A DNA stretch of 64,000 nt, from NCBI GenBank assembly GCA_000727475.1, contig KL647326.1:713019-777018 (forward strand), in the 5' to 3' direction. The DNA comes from Sarcocystis neurona. Taxonomy: Eukaryota; Apicomplexa; Conoidasida; Eucoccidiorida; Sarcocystidae. Positions 34,150-45,100 of the stretch are shown piece by piece (within the stretch, counting starts at the first letter, position 1; each line of letters starts with the position of its first letter). The position numbers were made by a program, and so were the translations under genes. The notes beneath the pieces were generated by a model that made no database searches, was not told where the DNA came from, and saw nothing but the letters and a program-made list of their open reading frames with translations.

Positions 34150-35561
34150 CTGTAGTTCTTTGCAGCTGATCTGTTAGAATAGACCGAAGGTAGCGTTCTC
34201 GCGCGGGAGCCGAAGTTTTCGCCTGCACCTGTTCAAGGCGAATCTACTTCTAATATGTTAGGAGTGCGGCGGCCGTTCGCGGTAGGTGCGGGTGCGAACG
34301 CATGGTATCCAGTAGCAAATGCTTGTTCCCCTAAACGCATCGACACGGCACGTCAGTTTTGTCAAGAAACGTGGATGGAGCACGGCACGTGTCTCCTGAA
34401 GTGAAAAAGGAGTAGCTCGTCCTGCCCCTTGTAGGCGCTCGGAGCTGACGACATGTACGGATAGATCCAACGAATCCGATGGCGTCGTGCTCCTTCGGAA
34501 TGCAGAGCAGCGACACACGCAAGTATGGTCAAGCAAACTGAGTGCGATTCGAGTGAGTTTCACCTGCCTGCTTCGTTGTGTGAAGGAATTAGCCTGCGCA
34601 GTAAGCTGAGTACACCGACACGCCTGCAACAGCGAACGGTGATCCGGTGTTTCAGGAGGTCGCTTGCATCCTCGCATGCGGCAACGGTAGAGGATGGGAA
34701 TGGTGATTGCCAATAAACTTCGTCGAGACAATGAGAGGAACACGTGGTATGTTGCCGTCAACTTTATCGTGGCAGACTCTAAGACTCAGAGCGTGGTCTT
34801 TCGTTGTACGCAGGCTACTACGCTCCAAAAACTCTGTTGACGAAACAGAAGTTGGTGAGGAACAGATGGAAGGGGATGCGGATGCGGGAAAAGGTTTAAA
34901 AGGCTATGCGTGTTGCGTGTGGACCAATGAAGTGGTCAGAAACAACGTCAGAGGTGCAGGTTAAAAGAAGAGTGTGCTCGGTTGATTTTTCTTATCTTTT
35001 GGACACAGGGGACGCAACCTTCCATATTTATCAAAGACTTTGCAGTAACCCGTTCGAGTTTTCCGAGTGGTGGAGAGAATCACTGAGATTTTCCAGGGCA
35101 CGCAAGTTCCTGGAAACCATGTGGTTCCCAGAGTCGAGAGGAATAGGCGCCGTTTTCCCCAACAACGTAACAAAATGTTGGCGAATGCCAAAACTCTCAA
35201 CAGTCTTTACAGTCGACGTCCATTAGCCAGGTGCAATTGCTTGTTGGGTTCTGTGTAGTTTAACTATCCCTCAGCTGCAAGTGAGGGGCATCGTTGCTTA
35301 TTAGACAGCGGTGCGAGTAAGCCTAATTCTTCACTCGTCTTGCAGCTTCTTTTTCCTGAGTGACCACTTATACTCTTCAAACTGCCTGCAGTGCTTCCAC
35401 TTCGACCTGTGTCCTGGCGTTGGCTAGCGCTCCCCTATGCAGGGCAAAGCCGTTTGGCGCCAAGGGAGGAGTTCTTGTTTGTTAAGCCTAATGCGATGAT
35501 TCCAAGTTTGCTTCTATACTGCAAGCATTGTTAATTGTTCAACCCCGCTTTTTCCGCCCAG
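34150..35561. other. likely 5' region of the minus gene; nothing firm
   Basis: Minus-strand frames at 34,761-34,258 and 34,522-34,331 could hold upstream exons of the gene ending at 33,205, but I cannot fix their boundaries. Plus-strand frames at 34,707-34,964 and 34,906-35,226 overlap in different phases. No domain is recognised. Confidence 0.3.
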
Positions 35562-35810
35562 GATTTTCGCACAAGGATTCATGGTGCACACCCTTCAAAC
35601 AGCGTCGGCACGCCAATGTGGACGCGGAGGGGATGTCCAATGTTGTAGCCTGTCGTAGTGTAGCCGGATGTAGGACAGCCCTCTTCTGTAGCCAAACATC
35701 TTTTCTAAAACAGCCTCTCAGGATTCAAGGATCAACCGAAGACGACAGGCACTTACGTTCGCTGAACATGAAAACGAGTACTGCGCAGTTTCCGCTTTGT
35801 TATTTCGCAG
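35562..35810 (+). CDS. candidate exon, possible start of RCC1-like gene
   Basis: An 83-codon plus-strand stretch follows a very good acceptor (CCCCGCTTTTTCCGCCCAG) and ends at a GCAG|GTGGAT donor. It reads in the frame that contains MSNVVACRSVAGCRTALF, which faintly resembles the Val-x-x-Val-Ala-Cys-Gly...His-Thr-x-x-Leu core of RCC1 repeats. The characteristic glycine and histidine are absent. It is grouped with the clearer RCC1-like segments downstream only because of strand and proximity. Confidence 0.22.
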
Positions 35811-37626
35811 GTGGATCTGAAGTAACAGCGCCGAGTTGACAGTGTGTTCTCGCTCCCTGCCTGTTTCTCTCAGCCCACAACACTCGATAAGGAACAGACG
35901 ACGGTTGGCTGCTGCGTGCAGTTGGACAGAGTCCCACTGATCGAAATGCTAATTGCACGTCAGCGCTCCTCGGGTACGGACACCACCTTCTTCAGAGGCT
36001 TGCAGAATTAGGTACAGGTAGCTCTCGGACAGTACAAAGTGAAGTAAACTGCTCTGGTAAGCAAAGTTTTTCAGCGGTGGAAGCTGTGATAAACGGTCAG
36101 CGTCCACCTGTGCTACAATGATTTAGGTAGATTCTTCACGGCTGAATGAAGAGTCAAAAGACGTGCACGAGCTACGTGACATTTTTGTAAGAAGTGGAAT
36201 GCGGCTCAGAAATGCGAAAAGTTGAAGAAGGCCGTCTTCTGCAGTAGGGGAGGGAGACGAAGTGACGTGTACAGTGTACGACGCAGAACATGCGTACTAA
36301 CGGAAGTACAGCCCCTCTTCTTGAAGCTGGTGGATCGGCCACCGACTTACCAGGAACTTCAAAGAGACGCACAGGCTCGTGTAGAGAGTATCGTGCGTCA
36401 TCTTGCACGGGTAACTTGGAAGGCAGAAAGGGCCGGAGCTCGCGGACTTTGATGCCGGTGTTCCTGTTTATGCCCCTGGCTTTGAAATTCCATTTCTGTT
36501 CAAAGTGTGTAGCCTGGGGATTCTGAGTGATAATTAAGGGAACACCAAAGCTGCAACGGCATTGCAGAAACACTGTATTGCAGTGCAGCTCGTAATTCGA
36601 CCCTGCTCTGTCGTGTCCACTGCCAAAATAAGTGACTAAGGATGAGAACGGCGGTCAAGAAACAGAGCCGTTATGTAGAAACTCGCGGAGTGCATTGTTG
36701 TAGCTTCGTGTGCCACTACATAGTTGTTCTTACGTTTGAGATGATTGCCTGAGACTTGGCTTTCTTTTGTCCAGCTTTTCTGAATTTTTACATCTATGGC
36801 TACCGGGGTGAGCTCGCGTCTTCACTTGTGGCTTCGACAAGCCTCACTCCATGAAGAGAGATGAGTAGAGATATCAAAACATGCGAGCAGACCGGCTAAG
36901 TGTAAGATTCCAGTCCTCTGGGGTAAACACTGTTATCCTTGAAATGTGCATTCACTCACCTGTAGGGCTGTGCAGATGTACTAACACCCGCGAGCCGCGT
37001 GTGCACCTTGGAGCGACTCTTGTGCTGTCGATCAGTACAAATTAGGGGGAGGGGGAAACTTCGCAAGTCAAGGGACTGACACGGTTACACATGTATAAAG
37101 CTCATTCTGAAACAGTGACAACCAGGCAAAAGGCGATTATTTGTTCGTGACGTGGATCTCCGTTGCAGAACCTGTTAGGCGGGGCCGGGAGTATGCTTCG
37201 TGGGAGATGCAAATCTTTGTTCGTGTTGGATGAAGATACCTCAGCTGCTCTGTTGTCGGTGAACCATGCTGCCGCAGAGTCACACACGTACAGGCTGTCT
37301 TGTGGCAGCTACCCAGCAGCCCTGCAAAGCGTGCAGTTCTGACCAAGCGACCCGTTCTGTTGGATTGCGTCTTCAACTACACGTGTACTGAACGTGTTTG
37401 GTTTACACACATTGGGGGTGACGTATGAATGAATATCAGCGTGTGAAGAGCTACGGTGACAGTCCCTTGCTGTGACGCCACTATGACCTCAAGTCCTGCG
37501 TTAAAATAAGAAGGTTTAGAGTGTCGTACTGTCAGTTTTTCTCTCTCTGTACTGGGAGGGCTGCTTTACAGAGATTGGCAGAAGCGGCAGCTACGGTGTT
37601 TTGTCGCTTAACCTGGTGTCGACTGT

Positions 37627-38115
37627 GTGGAACGTAAAATCAACGCCGAAGGCCGGTCGCCACGTGTCAGGATAAGAGGCGGATCTACCGAATCTAAGCG
37701 GCAGCTGGTCAAATCCACAGCGACAACATGTTTCGTGGCCGAGAAACAAAACTTCACAGTGACTCTCTTAAACAGCGACGGTCTCCTTTATGGCACAGGA
37801 ACAGAGGGTCGCTCCCAGTTCGGCACTGCCACCGCAAGTGAGTTTGCGAACAAATATTTTTCACATCCAGTGGCTGCCGAAGTCCTGCGCGTGTTGTGTA
37901 GCGGCACGCATGCAAAAAACACGGGCAGAGCAGAGGGCTCGACTGCAAAGCCGTACGATACGGAGAGGAAAGAGCCGATGCCGCTTCGTTGCTTTGAAGT
38001 CCAAAGTGGTCAGATTTGGAAGGGGTTGGTAAATCAAAAACGTCGGACTGGCAACGTGCTTCTGCGTTGTCTATTCCCCCCAAAAGATGAGTTGAAGTCC
38101 TCGATGAGGCCTTAG
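37627..38115 (+). CDS. candidate exon with RCC1-like repeat
   Basis: RCC1 repeats form a seven-bladed propeller with a core like VACG..HT..L..DG.LY.WG.N..GQLG. This 162-codon plus frame reads FVAEKQNFTVTLLNSDG followed by LLYGTGTEGRSQFG, matching the DG, LY, G and Q-F/L-G positions and the preceding VA...TV.L. A following HPVAAEVLRVLCSGTHA resembles the start of the next blade. A likely exon is 37,721-37,837, from a CCACAG acceptor to an A|GTGAGT donor; the frame also stays open past the donor. The tryptophan of the WG pair is Thr here. Similar segments follow on the same strand, so a diverged RCC1-family protein is the best reading. The family's roles range from GTPase exchange to protein scaffolding and cannot be narrowed. 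Confidence 0.35.
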   Translation: MERKINAEGRSPRVRIRGGSTESKRQLVKSTATTCFVAEKQNFTVTLLNSDGLLYGTGTEGRSQFGTATASEFANKYFSHPVAAEVLRVLCSGTHAKNTGRAEGSTAKPYDTERKEPMPLRCFEVQSGQIWKGLVNQKRRTGNVLLRCLFPPKDELKSSMRP

Positions 38116-38448
38116 CTCGTGGCGCTCAAGTTCCGTCCGCAACAGGCGACAGTCGCACGTTAAAGAGCATGTTTGCAATAAGTAAAATTCTACCGATCAG
38201 AAGGCTGCTCTTGTAAGCAATGTAGACAAAATAAGCGGTTTTAGGCGCTACTTTCTATTATTTGTGAATCGCGCCGCCTACGTATCAGGAGGAGGTGAGG
38301 CGGACGCTACGCAACAAAGAGGCGGCGACGGCATCCATGACATGATCTGCTGCGCTGGTGGCGTCGGGTGTGATCACGAGACGGAGCAAACATTGTCGCG
38401 CTCTGCTGGTGTCAGTGTTGTCCAGTCAAACACGGCAAAAGGCTGCTT

Positions 38449-38596
38449 TTGCAATTCAGCTGGGTGCAGTGGCATAAGGGGCTCCCTGATCAAACTGATC
38501 TGTGCTACGCCGACGGCCCCGTGCCGAGATTCTTTCATGATTGTCTGTAGCAGAGCTGACGGAGAAGCTGTAGCGAAACTGTTGAAAGGACTTTAA
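38449..38596 (+). CDS. weak candidate exon of the RCC1-like gene
   Basis: An open plus-strand stretch after a pyrimidine-rich acceptor (GCTGCTTTTGCAATTCAG, plus-strand 38,442-38,459, so the true start may be 38,460) reads SLIKLICATPTAPCRDSF and then MIVCSRADGEAVA. This is loosely like an RCC1 blade (V..V.C....H...V...DG.V). It ends in a TAA at 38,594. Alone it would not be called. It is listed because it lies between better candidates on the same strand. Confidence 0.18.
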
Positions 38597-38693
38597 GCTG
38601 TATGATGCAGCCACTAGCTTTCCAAAGGACTGGCTTTGTATTTGTCTACGACAAGATCCGAAGCCTAATTCGTACTGCTGTGCATTGTACAAG

Positions 38694-38814
38694 CTGACGT
38701 TGGGACGCGTACAATGCACGAGTTCCAACGTTGCAGTGAGCTCGACGTGGCAAATAGCAACATGTTACAAGGATTACTGTCACCAACTGAACGATTACAC
38801 GGTGTTGTGTAGGG
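38694..38814 (+). CDS. candidate internal exon, RCC1-like
   Basis: A 121-nt open stretch lies between a GTGCATTGTACAAG acceptor-like site and a perfect G|GTAAGT donor. It reads TLGRVQCTSSNVAVSSTW, resembling the V.C...N..V...G core of RCC1 blades with Ser-Ser-Thr in place of the acidic turn. It ends in phase 1, which does not match the phase-0 start of the next candidate at 38,940. Either an exon is missing between them or one of the two is wrong. The acceptor overlaps an 11-bp inverted repeat (38,680-38,719). Confidence 0.25.
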
Positions 38815-38939
38815 GTAAGTATTCAGTCATGTGACCACCAGCTACCACCTGAAACAAAGAAGGCAGAGGTGGGTAAAATGGCGGACGAGAACGCGGTACT
38901 TGGGTGCACTGTTGTGCTAACCTTTTAATGTCGTTTCAG

Positions 38940-39034
38940 AATAAACCCTCTGCGTTACACAGGACAACATTCCTTCTTTCAACTGCGGGAAGAATTCGGG
39001 CTGACTCAGGACACTGGCAGCTTCCAAAAAATTA
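38940..39034 (+). CDS. candidate internal exon, RCC1-like blade
   Basis: It follows one of the best acceptors in the window (branch-like CTAAC, then CTTTTAATGTCGTTTCAG). It reads LHRTTFLLSTAGRIRADSG ending WQLPKN, which lines up with the RCC1 core H-T-x-x-L-L-x-x-G-R-V-x-x-x-G...Q-L. A TTA|GTAAAA donor lies just before the stop. Length is 95 nt. The blade core is recognisable, but the G-x-x-H glycine before the histidine is not. Confidence 0.3.
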
Positions 39035-39194
39035 GTAAAATTCGTTTGATGTCGACTTCGTGACAGCAAACTTGTACCTTTCAGGAGAAACATCTTTTTT
39101 AGAGAGAATAAAGCACATATCAGCTATCTGAACTCCTGCATGTGCTGCTTTTTGGAATGTGACGTTTTGCAGAGACATGTGTGTACTCACCTAG

Positions 39195-39365
39195 GGTTCA
39201 CAAACTCTTCCATTTCTGGCCCTTTCCTATGGTGAAAAAATTGTCCCACTGAACATCACACGATCAGTAGATGATGTGGATGTGGCGCGCGAAGGGTCTG
39301 CAGCTAGAATTTTTGACTGCATCTGCCTGTTGAAACATCGTCTACGTTTGCTGAACTCTAGATAG
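39195..39365 (+). CDS. weak candidate exon
   Basis: A 56-codon plus-strand frame begins right after a GTGTACTCACCTAG acceptor and ends at TAG. It reads FLALSYGEKIVPLNITRSVD and later ARIFDCICLLKHRLRLL. I see no RCC1 pattern. Its position between RCC1-like segments on the same strand is the only context. No donor is obvious before the stop. Confidence 0.17.
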   Translation, partial: GSQTLPFLALSYGEKIVPLNITRSVDDVDVAREGSAARIFDCICLLKHRLRLLNSR

Positions 39366-39380
39366 TGGTGAGGAAAAACG

Positions 39381-39842
39381 GTGTGTTGCGGGTGCAACTC
39401 AAAAAGCACGAAGAAGCTCCCGCACAGCCGGATTACTATACTGCTCTCTGAATCAGCAGAAAGGGGGCGGTGCATGGCCTCTGTTTTGCAAAGGGGTAGC
39501 AGCAGCCCAAAAGGCCTTGCCATTTTCATATTCGACACCGAGGTGCCCGCGAGAATCTGTGTGGGCAGGTCACCTGGTCCAAACGCATGCAAATTACGTT
39601 TCCACGCTTGTGACCTCCTGGAATTCGAAGGCCCGAATAGCAAGGGTTCTTTCTTACGCGAAGGACCTGGAGATCATATTTCGGCTGGTGCACATTTCCT
39701 AGAATGCCTCCTTCGTTCCGAGGTTACGGACGAATTGTATGCCCATGGGAAAGAGAAGGGCTCACTCTTGAGCATTGCAATATCTCCAGTAGAGAGGGAC
39801 CTTGAAAATGGTGTACGTTCACCGACACCGCTAAGCGTTTAG
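39381..39842 (+). CDS. candidate exon with two RCC1-like blades
   Basis: A 153-codon plus frame. Near residues 105-130 it reads HISAGAHFLECLL and then TDELYAHGKEKGSLL, close to the RCC1 core (V.CGAHH..L...DGELYAWGK..KGQL), although the G-x-x-H spacing is one residue short and the DG glycine is missing. Some 35 residues earlier, RICVGRSPGPN and LLEFEGPNSKGSF look like a weaker blade. The end, VRSPTPLSV, resembles the P-x-P-V edge strand that opens the next blade, so the frame may be cut by an intron near 39,820 rather than truly ending. The 5' boundary is not fixed. Confidence 0.33.
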   Translation: MCCGCNSKSTKKLPHSRITILLSESAERGRCMASVLQRGSSSPKGLAIFIFDTEVPARICVGRSPGPNACKLRFHACDLLEFEGPNSKGSFLREGPGDHISAGAHFLECLLRSEVTDELYAHGKEKGSLLSIAISPVERDLENGVRSPTPLSV

Positions 39843-40099
39843 TCTGCTGAATTGCTTATACGTTCTTGAATCACGTAAGGGCAGGCCCTTGGAAAGGAAG
39901 ACCTCTCCTGGTGACAGAAAATAGACGTTCGCATTATTATGCGGTCTTTTACGTGTACTTTGGATGACAAAACGCATACTCGCTTTTCTCAGAAAGCAGT
40001 TGGCACAGGAGGCTAACACTCGTTGCATACCAAATGCAGCAGGAGAGACGGTAGCATAATACTCGGCGTCCGGTTTTTCATTTTGTAGTGATTTTTTCA

Positions 40100-41069
40100 G
40101 CCTGTGCTTCACGAGTTTTGAGCCGATTTACATAGCATCAGGTGAAGTGCTTTGGAGTGGCAGAATAACACGCAGTTGGACTTTCCATAGCAGGAAAGTC
40201 CACTCTGAATGGCATCGGATGCTTCTCACAAAGTACATCTACTGATGAGCCTATTGAAGTTGCAGCGGACCATTCGCACAAGAGTCTGTGCCGCAGTTTC
40301 ACAGTTATTCTTTCTAGAGTCTCTGCAAGGGCAAAAAAATTACTCGCCGCCCGCTCTTTATTTGCCAGCCAGGGAGATTCTGCTGTATTTGCACGCTTCG
40401 TTATTCTTGGCAGACGTGGGGGACCCGCACGTTGGCTACAAAGATCAGAGGGGTTTCGTGGTATGAAAACGGCCGGCCTGCTGTCATACTGCAATTTTCG
40501 TCGCGCCCTAGAGCGACCTACGTCATGAGCTGACGCAACGGGGGAACTCACGTAAGCGTACGCGTGCAAAAAGCTAGTAGGCGACTGTTTTCTGCGTCGC
40601 AGTCTTTTTGGAAGAAGAACAAGCTACGGACTCATTCTTTGCTGTTGAATATCTGGGCACTAGGAGGCGCTGACACATGAAGAGGAGGGCAACGCTGCGT
40701 GCCACTGTCAATGCACCCAAAGAATACACTTGAAGGATACAGGAGGTTAACCAAATCGGCATAAGTTCTCAAAGTGTGGGACAAGAACATGCAGGAGCAC
40801 GTTTCGAAGGGACGGCGGAGACAAACGGGCAGAGCGACAGCGTCGTCGAGCGGAAACGAACTTCCTTAGCTTTCGCGGAAACTCGTTGACTTGCGGCGCC
40901 TGAGGTCTCTTCGAAGCCTCAAATAGCCCTGTCTGCGGCGTGCTCGCCGAAGTATACGCTCGCATAGCACACGTAAAGCACGGTTCGCCTCCCAGTCGTG
41001 TCTCCTTTCAAGTAAAAATCTCTAGATGAGGGGATGGGCGCGTTGTGGGATATATTTTTTTTCTTTCAG
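40100..41069. other. probable intron or spacer
   Basis: Short frames on both strands, none with a recognisable pattern. It ends in a strong pyrimidine tract and acceptor (ATATTTTTTTTCTTTCAG, 41,052-41,069). If the RCC1-like segments belong to one gene, much of this is intron. Confidence 0.3.
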
Positions 41070-41205
41070 CATTGGATTGTTTGCTGGAGAAGTGGGCCGT
41101 CTTGTCCTACAAATGTCGGTACCGTCCTTTGCTGTGACACATTATAGATACAGGCACGCCCGCCCTCCTCAGAGAATCCAGCGCGACTTGCTACTTCGGG
41201 CATAG
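41070..41205 (+). CDS. weak candidate exon after a strong acceptor
   Basis: Directly after TTTTTTTTCTTTCAG the frame reads IGLFAGEVGRLVLQMS then VPSFAVTHYRY and stays open to a TAG at 41,203-41,205. The FAVTHYRY piece could be an RCC1 blade core (F.V..T..G..Y), but the match is loose. The acceptor is the main evidence. Confidence 0.2.
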
Positions 41206-41605
41206 CGGCCGTGCGACTGGATGCGGCGCGCAATGTTATAAAGAGAAGCGCTGAATGTATGTGATGTACTAGGTCTCAGTGAGGTGCTGCAGAGTGCCGG
41301 CGCGTTTGAGGATGGAAGCGATAAGTGTACGCCTATGAACTCATCAGGCCGAAGGGAGACTAGGAAATATAACTGGGGGTGCGGCTGGTTCCAGAGAATG
41401 CGCTGGCACTTGAAACTTCTTCTGGCAAGAAAATCAGTAGCACGTATTTACTGCGTTTGCCCGCAGACCCCCGGAAAGGGCCACAAGTAAAGTTGCAGCG
41501 TTGCATAAGCGTCGTCACACGTGGCAGTTTGAAGGTGCAGAGTACAACATCAATAGTTTAAGGCACCAGGGTTTCCCTCTTCCATCTTTAACGACACGAT
41601 TTCAA

Positions 41606-41826
41606 GAGAGTAGAGCTACTCTGACGCGTTGGACAACATTAGCGCTGGTTTAAAGTATTCAAATCCTGTCACCTTGTCTACTTTCTGGGTTGTGCTTCAC
41701 TTTCGAACTAGGACACGCCTAATCAAGGATATGCACTTATACTGTGCAGCGCTGAAATGGCGCTGCAGTCTTCTTTCTTTACATTGCGAGGTACTAAAAC
41801 GTTTTCTGGGACACCTGCATGGCTAA
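41606..41826 (+). CDS. weak candidate exon, RCC1-like
   Basis: A plus frame containing DNISAGLKYSNPVTLSTF, which resembles the I..ISAG..YS..VT..G core of an RCC1 blade up to the acidic turn. The downstream part has no WG motif. The 5' boundary is uncertain, because an in-frame TAG lies just upstream. Confidence 0.2.
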
Positions 41827-41891
41827 ATATCATAAAATAACTCCCGTAAATGCGCGTTGATCCCACCTTACAGCTGTGATATTTAGGTGGC

Positions 41892-42182
41892 ATGGCTCGG
41901 TCTCTCCGACAGCGGCCACCATCAATCCGGGGTCGTGGACCTGCACAGCGTTGCACTCACGTACTGAAGACGGGATTGTGTTGCCATTACGGCCACTTTG
42001 TCAACGTGGATGCTCTTCCTGTTGATTTTGTAGATCGACAAGATTCTTTCAAGATTTGGGGATTTGCTAGCTGCAGCACGCAGTTGGGTCAAAGGCGAGG
42101 GATTCACTTAGATGCTTTTGACTTAGGGTTTCGAGAGTCAGAATACAATCCTTCGTGTCAAACTGTTCGTCGTTCGCATTGA
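41892..42182 (+). CDS. candidate exon with RCC1-like blade
   Basis: A 96-codon plus frame beginning with ATG. Its centre reads GLCCHYGHFVNVDAL and then DSFKIWGFASCSTQLGQ. The second piece matches the RCC1 D-x-x-x-V-W-G-x-x-x-x-x-Q-L-G edge well, including the WG pair and QLG. It is the 3'-most clear RCC1-like segment. Together with the segments at 37.7, 38.9 and 39.7 kb it makes a dispersed RCC1-like gene on the plus strand the simplest reading. Confidence 0.33.
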   Translation: MARSLRQRPPSIRGRGPAQRCTHVLKTGLCCHYGHFVNVDALPVDFVDRQDSFKIWGFASCSTQLGQRRGIHLDAFDLGFRESEYNPSCQTVRRSH

Positions 42183-45100
42183 AAATCTACGCCGAGTGGA
42201 GCTGGGTGCGGCAACGGTATCCTGTAGGGGAGCGTCTTTGTTTCCGAAAGCTACGGGCAACGAAGCCTGTTAAGGGTTCGAGCAAACTTCGCATCACCCC
42301 GCGTTGTGGTTCGGGCGCTGCGCCCAGCAAGCGTGACTGCGAACTATATTCTCAAGAAACGTTTCCTGCATAAAAAGGCATGAGCCGGACAAGCATTCAG
42401 GATGGAGACACGACTATTCGAGTAGTGTGGTCTGTTGTTAAACAAGTTATGCATTGGTGGCAGAAAGGAGCTGATCTAACACCCGGAGAACATATAATCC
42501 TACAACTTTTTTCGTGAATGTCTGCTGCGCAAAGCAGCTTTTTCTACTATTTCTTCCTCAGTGTTTCATGCTCTAAGTCAACACACTTTCGCTCAAGCAT
42601 ATTTCCCCCGCTGGAAACCTAGCCATTCACAGATTCAACAGCAATACGTGCTTCGTGGGTTCGGTAGACAATCGGCTGCATAAACACAAACTATGTCCAC
42701 ACAGCGACTGCGCCTCAACTCTACCTCAGAGAGAAGGGTGCTGTTATTCCAGCATATGAGACGGTGATGCGGCGGAGTGATTCCGATGCTCATTAAGCCC
42801 TTGAGAACAGTGGTTAGTGATGCTTTTGCCACAAAGATTTACTCCTGGACAGAAGAAAAACGCCTGAGCAGAAAGGCAGGGCGACACGGTGTCGTCGTGG
42901 GGTCTGTAAAGGGGCAAAGCTCCTTACGGGCCCTTGATACTGATTCTTGCAGCTAGGAGGTCGCTGTCCGCTTCCGTCTGCTCTGTGCGGCCCAAGGTGG
43001 CGACAGAGGGGTGTTATAAACAGGCTGACGGGAAGCTGGTCACGTGTCGTGTAAGCGGAAGGTGAAAAAGACCGTCTGAGTGCACTGAAGGCGAATCAGG
43101 CGTTGAGCGGATAGTTAACCGATATGCTCCGACGTAGAAGAGGCTGCCTAGCGTGGTAGTCGCTTGAAGGGGTGAGAAGGCGGTCGGAAGCAACTGAGAA
43201 ATCCACCATGACGCACTGCAGCTCTGGATAAGTACAGCGTGTCAAAACGTCACTCCCTACCTTGCTTCAACTCTGAGCATTTGCACTGTCCTGTCAAGCC
43301 GCGGAAGAAGCGTACCTCTTGCGCGATTTTGCAAGGATGTAATGCTTCAGCTGGAAAGAAGATCGGAATTAAACGCACGCGTTATATGTCTTCTGCTAAC
43401 GGTTTCCTACAAAATCAGGTATTCTACATCACGAAAGACATAAAATGAAGCTAGACTTTAATAAATCACTATTCTGTGTGGCTCGTTGTGGTCTTGCGGC
43501 CAAATACAAGAATGTAGAAAGGATCCTTGGCGGGGGTTGAAGCACCTTCTTACAAGTGACATATTTGGTGTTGAAACCGTCGTTTGGGAAGACTGCGATT
43601 GTTCCTGCGAGCTCCAAGAGGAGGTGCCGATGCAATGGAAACGACAAGTTCCTCTGCAGACCGAGCAGTCTAAAACGCCCGCAGGGGCGCAGAGCAAAGC
43701 TTACGCAGTGCTTCATAGGCTGGGCACTTTAGTGGTGGATTTCCTGTAAGCAGGGGTAGTCTGTGAAGACCACAAAAAGTATCATTGTGCACGTCTGCCT
43801 TCCTCACGTGTAGAAAGTTTGAAATCTGGTTGCGACTTTGCTCCACACATGAGTAGGATACGTACTACGGCGCTGGAGGTGCTCTGACTGCATCGACGTG
43901 CGCTGCACTCCTCAAGTCGGACTTTACTGTAGCAACAGGTTAGCGCAAATGCAAAAATTAAGGACTGCATTCGTTGGCATCGTGTCGCCCCCTTCCCGTT
44001 TGATCGCCTGCCAAGGCCGTTACGTGAAGTGGCACAGCACTGCGTTTTCCTCAGGAAGCTGTGCTGTACTGGATAGGGCCGACGTTGGACGGGTCGCACA
44101 GGGGCACGAACTGAGCAAAGAGTGCTACAACAATTCAGACCGGAAGCAGTTGCTGGTTTTGCTTCCCCATGTGACGCTTGACTAAATTCCTTATCAACTC
44201 ACTCATGGAAGCTGCAGCCCTCGACGTCTCCCGTCCTTCCGCAACGTAAGCTGTTCGGTGTGTGGAGACGCAGGCCTTCAGGCCTTCTTCCCTCCGCGAT
44301 CTAGTCTCCGCAATGCGTGATTGATGCGAGTGCGAAGGCCTGCTTTGCTTGCCGCTTCGAGTGCTTCGAGCAGCGTAGAATGAGCTGACAGGTGTGACAC
44401 CCCCAATGCGGCACGCATTCCACGTCTGTTTGCATTCTGAAGCGGGCTTTTTACCCTATCGCAGCTTATTCCTCCAGGGCACTCAGGACGTCTAGTTGAG
44501 GCGGTGGCAGCGGCGACGCAGACTAATACGCGCCGAAGCGACCGGATGACGGACGGTCCACAATGCAGCTAAAAACAAGCGAGAGATGTGGCACCACGCA
44601 CGATATTCGCCTCGTTATACGAGGTTACAGGTCACTTTATTGTTAAGTGAGCCCATTCACTGTGGAACCCTGTAAGGTGTTAGCCTTAGACATGTCCCCA
44701 ACGACAACGCACACAGTAAAAAAAAAATATGGGGATGAAGTTCTTTCGAATGGCTTCGTCAGCATTTTGCGGCTTGTGGGGTGCACTGATGCACTACTGA
44801 TTAGAGACCCGTAAGACGAAATCACCGAAAATGCAGAATTGTAGCCAGTTGACCCTGAGTCGCATATCACAAGGTTAAACGCGTAGCACAAGCCGCAGAA
44901 AACATAATCTTTTGTGAGTTGTGAAGTAGCGTGTGAGGTTCCGATTGTATACGCACGGTACAGGTGTAGTACCGAAGTCTGAAGGGGAGCACCCATCTCC
45001 CCAGCAAAACATTCGACTGTTGAAATACCTTCCAGGCTTGGTGGCAGTTTGACACATAATTTAAATACAGACTTAAAGCTTCACGGCACCACGGAAATAC

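Noticed and set aside
38815..38939. 29-nt microexon that would reconcile the phases of exons 38,694-38,814 and 38,940-39,034
   Set aside because: It requires introns of 52 and 44 nt with a weak donor. The fit was found by searching for it.
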